Source: Pseudomonadota bacterium (GTDB lineage: Bacteria; Pseudomonadota; Gammaproteobacteria; Burkholderiales; Burkholderiaceae_E). Taken from it: 64,000 nt of DNA. Under the pieces are notes generated by a model. The model saw only the letters and a list, made by a program, of their open reading frames with translations, was not told the DNA's origin and did no database searches. The position numbers and the translations under genes are program-made. The DNA lies in contig JAEWFA010000008.1 of NCBI GenBank assembly GCA_023389055.1, forward strand, positions 1-64,000, read 5' to 3'. Shown one piece after another: positions 58,178-64,000 of this stretch. The number at the start of each line of letters is the position of its first letter. The stretch's first letter is position 1.

Positions 58178-59269
58178 ATGCAGTTCATCGACCTCAAGAC
58201 CCAATACGCAGCATTGAAGCCGGAGATCGACCGGCGCATTCAAGCCGTGCTTGACCACGGCCAGTACATCATGGGTCCTGAAGTGCGAGAGCTCGAGGAA
58301 CGCCTCGAGCAGTTCACCGGATCGACGAACTGCATCACCGTGGCCTCGGGCACCGAGGCGCTGCTCGTCGCGCTGATGGCGCTGGGTATCGGGCGCGGTG
58401 ACGAAGTGATCACGACGCCGTTCACCTTCGTGGCGACAGCAGAGATGATCGTGCTGCTCGGCGCCACGCCGGTATTCGTCGACATCGATCCGTCCACTGC
58501 CAACATCGACGCCTCGCGCATCGAGGAGCGGATCACAGCGCGCACGAAGGCGATCATGCCGGTTGCACTGTACGGGCAGCCGGCAGACATGGACGAGATC
58601 AATGCAGTGGCAGCCCGACACGGTCTTCCGGTAATCGAGGACGCCGCCCAGAGCTTCGGCGCCGAATACAAGGGCCGCAAGAGTTGCAACCTGTCGACCA
58701 TCGGGTGCACGAGCTTCTTTCCGAGCAAACCGCTCGGCTGCTATGGCGATGGGGGTGCGATTTTCACGAGCGACGCGGCGCTGGCCCGGCGCATGCGCGC
58801 GATCCGCGTGCACGGTCAGGAGCGCCGGTACCACCACACCTCGATCGGCGTCGGCGGCCGCATGGACACGCTGCAATGCGCGATCGTACTCGGCAAGCTC
58901 GGCCGCTTCGCGTGGGAGACGGCCGAGCGCCAGCGCAAGGCGCAGCGCTATCTCGCGCTGCTGCGCGAGGCGCCGCACGTGCGCACGCTGCAGCCCAAGC
59001 TCGACCGGACCTCGGCGTGGGCGCAGTTCACCGTGCTCTGCGACGACCGTGCGGCAGTGCAGCAGCGGCTTTCGGCTGCCGGGATTCCGACCGCCGTCCA
59101 CTACCCGATTCCGCTGCACCGGCAGCCGGCCTATGAGGCGTTGTGCGGCAGCGAGGAGTTCGAGGTGGCGTCGGCGCTGGCGCAGCGAGTGATGAGCCTG
59201 CCGATGTCGGCGGATCTGTCCGAACAAGACCAGGACCGGGTCGTCGCGGAGATCGCGAAGACCGCGTGA
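58178..59269 (+). CDS. WbpE-like DegT/DnrJ/EryC1 aminotransferase
   Basis: 363 residues. The PLP enzyme begins MQFIDLKTQYAALKPEIDRR, has the substrate loop ASGTEALLVALMALGIG and EDAAQSFGAEY. The Schiff-base lysine is in FFPSKPLGCYGDGGAIF near residue 185. It resembles WbpE, which transaminates the C3-keto sugar made by WbpB/WbpA action. It follows the WbpD-like gene by 29 bases and its stop overlaps the start of the glycosyltransferase gene (GTGA). WbpA and WbpB homologues are not in the window. Confidence 0.88.
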   Translation: MQFIDLKTQYAALKPEIDRRIQAVLDHGQYIMGPEVRELEERLEQFTGSTNCITVASGTEALLVALMALGIGRGDEVITTPFTFVATAEMIVLLGATPVFVDIDPSTANIDASRIEERITARTKAIMPVALYGQPADMDEINAVAARHGLPVIEDAAQSFGAEYKGRKSCNLSTIGCTSFFPSKPLGCYGDGGAIFTSDAALARRMRAIRVHGQERRYHHTSIGVGGRMDTLQCAIVLGKLGRFAWETAERQRKAQRYLALLREAPHVRTLQPKLDRTSAWAQFTVLCDDRAAVQQRLSAAGIPTAVHYPIPLHRQPAYEALCGSEEFEVASALAQRVMSLPMSADLSEQDQDRVVAEIAKTA

Positions 59270-60492
59270 ACATCCTCTACGTCAACCACTATGCGGGCTC
59301 CGTCCGCCACGGCATGGAGTACCGGCCGTTCTACATGGCACGCGAGTGGCGCAAGTCGGGCCACCGCGTCCGGATCGTCGCTGCGTCCCACTCGCATGTA
59401 AGAGCGATCCAGCCGCAGGTCGCCGATTCGATCGAGCGCGAAGATATCGCGGGCATCGAGTACTTCTGGCTCCGGACTCCGCCGTACGTCGGCAATGGCC
59501 TCGGCCGCATCCGGAACATGCTCGCCTTCGTCAGCGGACTGTACCGGCACTCGGGGCGGCTGACGGCAGGCCACCGTCCGGATGTCGTGATCGCCTCGTC
59601 GACCTATCCGCTGGACATCTTCCCTTGCGCACGAATCGCCCGAAAGGCGGAAGCGCGCCTGGTCTTCGAATTGCACGACCTATGGCCGCTGTCGCCGATG
59701 GAACTTGGATCGATGCCGCCCTGGCATCCCTTCATCGTCACGATGCAACGCGGAGAAGACTTCGCCTGCCGCAACGCCGACGCGGTCGTATCGATGCTTC
59801 CGAACGCCGAGGAGCACCTCGCGTCGCGCGGCTTGCCGCCGGGCAGGTTCCACTACGTCCCCAACGGAATCGACATCTCCGGCTGGACGGGGGACAGCGA
59901 ACCCCTCGCGCAGGATATCCGGGCGAATCTCGAGCGACTGCGGGCCGGGCAGAAGCTGCTCGTCGGCTACGCCGGCGCGCATGGACTGGCGAACGCGCTC
60001 GAGCACCTCATCGAGGCCGCTCGTCTCACGCGCGGGGAACCGATTGCCTACCTACTCGTTGGACAAGGTCCGGAGAAGGGCAACCTGCAGAACCGTGCCT
60101 TGGCCCTCGGCCTGGACAACATCGTGTTCCTGCCCGCCATCCCGAAGGCCCAGATTCCCGCTTTCCTGCATGAGATGGATGCCTTGTTCATCGGCCTGCA
60201 GCGCAAACCGATCTTCCGGTTTGGAATCAGCCCGAACAAGCTCATGGACTACATGATGGCGGGCAAGCCGGTCATCCACGCGATCGAGGCAGGCAACGAC
60301 GTCGTTGTCGACAGCGGCTGCGGTATATCCATTCGCGCCGAGGACGCCGCCGCAATCGCCGACGCGGCACGACGACTGGCCGCGATCCGCCCCGACGAGC
60401 GAGCCGTGATGGGAGAGCGGGGCAGGCGATTCGTGCTCGAGAACCACGACTATCGCGTTCTTGCGAAGCGCTTTTTGGAAGCAATCGGCTGA
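59266..60492 (+). CDS. Glycosyltransferase family 4-type protein (WbuB-like)
   Basis: 408 residues from GTG 59266. The N-terminal GT-B half begins ILYVNHYAGSVRHGMEYRPFYMAREW, as in the WbuB group. The C-terminal half has VGYAGAHGLANALEHLIEA, YLLVGQGPEKGNL, and the nucleotide-sugar binding segment FRFGISPNKLMDYMMAGKPV with the conserved ExxE region altered to Ser/Pro-Asn-Lys. Members often transfer amino-deoxy sugars such as FucNAc to the lipid-linked acceptor in O-antigen assembly. The donor here is unknown. It is coupled at both ends to its neighbours. Confidence 0.86.
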   Translation: MNILYVNHYAGSVRHGMEYRPFYMAREWRKSGHRVRIVAASHSHVRAIQPQVADSIEREDIAGIEYFWLRTPPYVGNGLGRIRNMLAFVSGLYRHSGRLTAGHRPDVVIASSTYPLDIFPCARIARKAEARLVFELHDLWPLSPMELGSMPPWHPFIVTMQRGEDFACRNADAVVSMLPNAEEHLASRGLPPGRFHYVPNGIDISGWTGDSEPLAQDIRANLERLRAGQKLLVGYAGAHGLANALEHLIEAARLTRGEPIAYLLVGQGPEKGNLQNRALALGLDNIVFLPAIPKAQIPAFLHEMDALFIGLQRKPIFRFGISPNKLMDYMMAGKPVIHAIEAGNDVVVDSGCGISIRAEDAAAIADAARRLAAIRPDERAVMGERGRRFVLENHDYRVLAKRFLEAIG

Positions 60493-61223
60493 TGAAGCGC
60501 GAGACCGGCGTCCCAGACGAGCGAGAACGCGCGACGGAACCAGAAGCCGTTGCTGTTCGATACGCGCGCAGAAGCGCCTGCGTCGAAGACGCGCGCTACG
60601 ATCCGATGTCCGCGCCGGTCTGCATGAGCCTTCAGGAACGCCATCGGGCGCTCGTCGAACTCCTGCGACTCGCGAAGCTCGAGCCGGTGGCGCACAAGCG
60701 CGTTCTCGAGATCGGGTGTGGCTCGGGATCCAACCTGCTCGAGCTGATCGCACTGGGATTTTCACCGAGGAACCTGGTCGGAAACGAATTGCTCCCTGAC
60801 CGGGTGACGATGGCGAGGGAGCGTCTTCCGGCGGCGGTGGAGATACTGTCGGGCGATGCGAGCCGCCTCGAACTCGCTCCGTCCTCGTTCGACGTCGTGT
60901 ACCAGTCGACAGTCTTCACGTCGCTCCTCGACCGAGACTTCCAGGAACGGCTTGCCGCGCGAATGTGGGAGTGGACGAGACCGGGCGGCGGCGTGCTCTG
61001 GTATGACTTTACCTTCGACAATCCGTCGAATTCCGACGTTCGCGGTGTCGGCCTGCCGCGGATCCGGGAACTGTTTCCCGACGGGCGGATCGAAGCTCGC
61101 CGAGTGACGCTCGCCCCTCCGATCAATCGTCGGGTCAGTCACATCCACCCGTCGCTCTACACGATCTTCAACCTGCTCCCGTTCCTGCGCACGCACCTGC
61201 TGTGCTGGATCAGCAAACGATGA
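60492..61223 (+). CDS. Class I SAM-dependent methyltransferase
   Basis: 243 residues starting in a TGATG overlap with the glycosyltransferase gene. SAM motif VLEIGCGSGSNLLELIALG near residue 73, acidic VGNELLPDRVTMA, then ILSGDASRLELAPSSFDVVYQSTVF (motifs II/III), and FTSLLDRDFQERL. The C-terminus has a basic, hydrophobic stretch (INRRVSHIHPSLYTIFNLLPFLR). It could methylate a sugar hydroxyl or cap the O-chain; the substrate is unknown. Its stop overlaps the following aminotransferase gene. Confidence 0.83.
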   Translation: MKRETGVPDERERATEPEAVAVRYARRSACVEDARYDPMSAPVCMSLQERHRALVELLRLAKLEPVAHKRVLEIGCGSGSNLLELIALGFSPRNLVGNELLPDRVTMARERLPAAVEILSGDASRLELAPSSFDVVYQSTVFTSLLDRDFQERLAARMWEWTRPGGGVLWYDFTFDNPSNSDVRGVGLPRIRELFPDGRIEARRVTLAPPINRRVSHIHPSLYTIFNLLPFLRTHLLCWISKR

Positions 61224-62383
61224 CTCGCCAGATGTCCAAGTTCCTGCCATTCGCACTGCCCGATATTGGCGAAGCCGAGATCGCCGAAGTCGTCGACTCG
61301 CTGCGGTCCGGCTGGATCACCACGGGCCCGAAGACAAAGCGCTTCGAGGAGGACTTCGCCACGTTCCTTGGAGGAGGCGTCGAGGCCATCGCCGTGAACT
61401 CGGCCACCGCAGGGTTGCATCTCGCGCTCGACGCGATCGGACTCGGTCCAGGCGACGAAGTCGTCACGACGACGCACACCTTCACCGCGACGGCGGAGGT
61501 GATCCGATACATGGGGGCGGACCCGGTCTTCGTGGACATCGACCCGCAGACAATGTGCATCGATCCCGGGCTCGTCGCGCGCGCGATCACGCCGCACACG
61601 AAGGCCATCCTTCCGGTGCACTACGCGGGCCGTGCCTGCGAGATGTCCGAGCTGACGGACATCGCCCGTCGGCATGGCTTGCGCGTCGTCGAAGACGCTG
61701 CACACGCACTGCCGACGACCTGCGGCGGAAAGCTGGTCGGCACGCTCGACAGTGACGCCACCGTCTTCAGCTTCTATGCGACGAAGACGCTCGCGACGGG
61801 CGAGGGCGGGATGCTGGTGACGCACGACGCCGACATCGCGCGCCGTGCGCGCGTCATGCGCCTTCACGGGATCGACCGCGACGCGTTCGACCGATATGTG
61901 TCCAAGAAGCCGGCGTGGAACTACGAGGTGGTCGCTCCCGGCTTCAAGTACAACCTCACAGACATCGCCGCCTCGCTCGGCATCCACCAGCTTGCGCGCG
62001 TGCGCCGCTTCCAGGAGCGGCGCAGCGCGATAGCCGCGCGCTACCGCGAGGAGCTGTCCGGACTTCCCCTGATCGCTCCTCCGCATGCCTCCCGCGGCGA
62101 TCTACATGCCTGGCACCTCTACGTGATCCGGCTCACGGGCAGTGCGCCGATCTCACGCGATGAATTCATCGAGCGCATGGCAGAACTCGGCATCGGGTGC
62201 AGCGTGCACTTCATCCCGCTGCATCTGCACCCGTATTGGCGCGACACCTACCGGCTGACGCCAGCGCAGTTTCCCCATTCCCAGCAGGCGTTCGAGGCCT
62301 CGGTCAGCCTTCCGATCTACACGCGCATGACGGACGACGACCAGACGAGGGTGATCGAGGCTGTCCGTACGCTGCTCCAATGA
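61220..62383 (+). CDS. DegT/DnrJ/EryC1 aminotransferase (PglE/PseC-like)
   Basis: 387 residues from ATG 61220 (ATGA overlap). PLP-dependent sugar aminotransferase: FALPDIGEAEIAEVVDSLRSGWITTGP at the start (typical DSLRSGWITTGP), AVNSATAGLHLALDAIGLGPGDEV, EDAAHALPTTCGG and Schiff-base Lys in FSFYATKTLATGEGGM near residue 185. It resembles PglE/PseC/WecE-type C4 aminotransferases that act on 4-keto-6-deoxy-HexNAc, the product of the WbpM/PglF-like dehydratase encoded nearby. A 4-amino-4,6-dideoxy-GlcNAc is a possible product. It is coupled to the sugar-transferase gene. Confidence 0.88.
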   Translation: MTRQMSKFLPFALPDIGEAEIAEVVDSLRSGWITTGPKTKRFEEDFATFLGGGVEAIAVNSATAGLHLALDAIGLGPGDEVVTTTHTFTATAEVIRYMGADPVFVDIDPQTMCIDPGLVARAITPHTKAILPVHYAGRACEMSELTDIARRHGLRVVEDAAHALPTTCGGKLVGTLDSDATVFSFYATKTLATGEGGMLVTHDADIARRARVMRLHGIDRDAFDRYVSKKPAWNYEVVAPGFKYNLTDIAASLGIHQLARVRRFQERRSAIAARYREELSGLPLIAPPHASRGDLHAWHLYVIRLTGSAPISRDEFIERMAELGIGCSVHFIPLHLHPYWRDTYRLTPAQFPHSQQAFEASVSLPIYTRMTDDDQTRVIEAVRTLLQ

Positions 62384-62973
62384 GCAAGCGCCTGTTCGAC
62401 CTGGTCCTCGCGGGTCTGGGGCTGATCGCATTGGCACCGGTGTTTGCGGCGATCGCCGTGTGGATCAAGCTGGATTCGCCGGGACCGGTGTTCTTCCGGC
62501 AGGTCCGCGTCGGCCGGCACGGCAAGCCCTTCCGCATCCACAAGTTCCGGACGATGGTGTCCTGTTCCGATCCCGCCCAGCTGCAGATAACGGTCGGCGA
62601 CGACAATCGCATCACGCACAGCGGACGCATGCTCCGCAGGTTCAAGCTGGACGAACTCGCACAACTCGTCGACGTCGTGCTCGGGACCATGAGCCTCGTC
62701 GGTCCGCGGCCCGAAGTGCCGAAGTACGTTGCCTTGTACCCGGCGAGCATGCGCGACGTCGTGCTGTCGGTGAAGCCGGGGATCACCGATCCCGCCTCGA
62801 TTCGATTCCGCAACGAGAGCGAGATTCTGGCGCAGGCGGCGGACCCCGAGCGGGAGTATGTCGAGACGATCCTACCGGTGAAGCTACGACACTACGTTCA
62901 GTACGTGAACACGCGCACGCTAGTGGGCGACCTGGGGATCATTCTCAAGACGCTCGGCGTCGTCGTCTGCTAG
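62380..62973 (+). CDS. Initiating sugar-phosphate transferase (PglC/WcaJ family)
   Basis: 197 residues from ATG 62380. A monotopic polyprenyl-phosphate phosphoglycosyltransferase: a hydrophobic re-entrant helix near residues 5-28 (FDLVLAGLGLIALAPVFAAI), SPGPVFFRQVRVGRHGKPF, HKFRTMV, the FKLDELAQLVDVVLGTMSLVGPRPE core (catalytic Asp-Glu in LDE) and the C-terminal KLRHYVQYV. The small size, without the N-terminal helices of WcaJ/WbaP, matches PglC. It would load the first sugar phosphate on undecaprenyl phosphate; a bacillosamine-type sugar from the adjacent aminotransferase fits. The 3' end overlaps the convergent epimerase gene by 54 bases. Confidence 0.9.
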   Translation: MSKRLFDLVLAGLGLIALAPVFAAIAVWIKLDSPGPVFFRQVRVGRHGKPFRIHKFRTMVSCSDPAQLQITVGDDNRITHSGRMLRRFKLDELAQLVDVVLGTMSLVGPRPEVPKYVALYPASMRDVVLSVKPGITDPASIRFRNESEILAQAADPEREYVETILPVKLRHYVQYVNTRTLVGDLGIILKTLGVVVC

Positions 62974-64000
62974 GCGGGCGGCAATCCTCTCGGCGGAATC
63001 GCCCGACCCGTACGGCGCAATCGACGCCCCGTCGGTGCCCACTGCAGTAATCATCGCGTCGGCGACGGCGCGCGCATCTGAGGGAGGCACGAGCCGGTTC
63101 CAGCCTGCTTCGACCAACTCGACCCACTCCGTCTCGTCGCGAAGCGTCGCGCAGGGGACGCGATGGAAGAACGCCTCCTTCTGCACGCCCCCCGAATCCG
63201 TAGCGATCAGGCAGGCGTGCTTCTCGAGCATGACCATGTCGAGATAGCCGACCGGTTCGATCACCAGCACGTTCTCGGGAATGCGAAGCCCGAAGCGCTC
63301 GATCCGGGCCCTCGCCCGCGGGTGCATCGGCAGTACCAGCTTCCCGCCGTACTTCGCGAAGCCATCCAGGATGACGGAAAGGCGGGTCGGCTCGTCTGTG
63401 TTCTCCGCCCGATGAACCGTCGCAAGTGCGTAGTCCTTCGGCCGCAGCGACAGGTGATCGAGGATTCCGCTAGTCCGATCGGCCTTTGCTCCGTAGAAGA
63501 GCGCCGCGTCGTACATCACGTCGCCGACCTGGGCGACGCGCGCCCCTGCGATCCCTTCGGCAGCGAGATTGCGCACGGCTGTTTGCGTGGGTGCAAAAAG
63601 CAGACTCGAAGCGTGATCGGTAAGGACCCTGTTGATCTCCTCGGGCATCCGACGATTGAATGAGCGAAGGCCGGCCTCGACGTGCGCGATCGGGACGTGC
63701 AACTTTGCGGCGGCAATCGCGCCGGCGAGCGTCGAATCGGTGTCGCCGTACACGAGTACCGCACGCGGCGACAACTCGAGGAGAACCGATTCAATCCGCT
63801 CGATCATCCGCCCGGTGTTCTGTCCGTGCGTTCCGCCCCCGATGCCCAGGTGTCTGGACGGCGCGGGCATTTCGAGTTCGTCGAAGAACACCTGGGACAT
63901 GTTCGCGTCGAAGTGCTGCCCGGTGTGGACGATTGCCTCGTCGACGCCTCGTTCAAGCAGCGCTCGCGAAACAACGGCGGCCTTGACGAATTGTGGGCGT
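62920..64000 (-). CDS. UDP-GlcNAc 2-epimerase-family protein (WecB/WbpI-like), 5' end cut
   Basis: The frame stays open to the window edge, 34 codons beyond the ATG at 63898-63900. Those codons read RPQFVKAAVVSRALLERG and HTGQHFDANMSQVFF, which belong to the family core, so only about ten N-terminal residues are missing. Further motifs: GTHGQNTGRMI, VLVYGDTDSTLAGAIAA, HVEAGLRSFNRRMPEEINR, TVHRAENTD, TDSGGVQKEAFF and LRDETEWVELVEAGWN. Non-hydrolysing epimerases invert C2 of UDP-GlcNAc or of UDP-GlcNAc(3NAc)A (WbpI). With WbpD- and WbpE-like genes nearby, the WbpI role is plausible. It is transcribed toward the sugar-transferase gene. Confidence 0.9.
   Translation of the reverse strand, partial: RPQFVKAAVVSRALLERGVDEAIVHTGQHFDANMSQVFFDELEMPAPSRHLGIGGGTHGQNTGRMIERIESVLLELSPRAVLVYGDTDSTLAGAIAAAKLHVPIAHVEAGLRSFNRRMPEEINRVLTDHASSLLFAPTQTAVRNLAAEGIAGARVAQVGDVMYDAALFYGAKADRTSGILDHLSLRPKDYALATVHRAENTDEPTRLSVILDGFAKYGGKLVLPMHPRARARIERFGLRIPENVLVIEPVGYLDMVMLEKHACLIATDSGGVQKEAFFHRVPCATLRDETEWVELVEAGWNRLVPPSDARAVADAMITAVGTDGASIAPYGSGDSAERIAARLADDDAERLENDPQVAH

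Overview
The window is 64 kb of GC-rich, tightly packed chromosome. It suggests a betaproteobacterium, most likely Burkholderiales. The clues are the isoaspartate methyltransferase - rhodanese - tolC - waaA order, a thiG-trmB junction, an H-NS-type protein with the TGETWSGRG motif, an NnrS protein, a fabA-fabB pair and dTDP-rhamnose genes at the edge of an O-antigen locus. The assignment rests on gene content and order only. There is no rRNA gene, complete mobile element or CRISPR array. One tRNA, tRNA-Gly(CCC), is present.

Layout. 1-2119: end of an unidentified gene, nnrS, then a 0.6 kb non-coding stretch with a diverged 135-bp repeat in two copies. 2120-6228: a minus-strand run of phosphoribosyltransferase, acyl-CoA ligase and a biotinyl-carboxyltransferase fusion. 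6331-9063: PepSY protein, OmpR-type regulator, histidine kinase and a PsiF-repeat protein. 9105-17936: metabolism and transport (phosphatase, pobA, CPA2 antiporter, atypical SDR, HPF-like protein, two coupled small genes, UgpC-type ATPase, EamA exporter, AlkA-type glycosylase). 17933-21448: pyruvate carboxylase, whose stop overlaps the glycosylase start. 21601-24380: a subtilase lipoprotein with a P-domain, followed by a small protein resembling a subtilase propeptide, and a DUF4136 lipoprotein. 24521-33695: pepN, fbp, a PatZ-type acetyltransferase/acyl-CoA synthetase in line with an HDAC-family deacetylase, and a phospholipase D-like lipoprotein. 33707-41414: a ThDP enzyme whose 3' end runs into tRNA-Gly, thiS-osmC-thiG-trmB, uppP, thiD, a phosphodiesterase and a glycine-zipper protein. 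41594-50138: asmA, fabAB, a TetR regulator with a perfect palindromic operator, pcm, rhodanese, tolC and waaA.

50227-64000 is a surface-polysaccharide locus. It holds rfbBCD (no rfbA in view), H-NS, phosphoglucomutase/phosphomannomutase and a Phd-VapC-type toxin-antitoxin pair. These are followed by a WbpM/PglF-type 4,6-dehydratase, WbpD- and WbpE-like enzymes, a glycosyltransferase, a methyltransferase, a second DegT aminotransferase, an initiating sugar-phosphate transferase and a UDP-GlcNAc 2-epimerase homologue that leaves the window. The genes from the WbpE-like aminotransferase to the sugar transferase are joined by stop/start overlaps and probably form one transcript.

The points most worth a second look are the protease with a possible propeptide in trans, the acetyltransferase/deacetylase pair, the biotinyl-carboxyltransferase fusion, the repeat after nnrS and the CDS/tRNA overlap.
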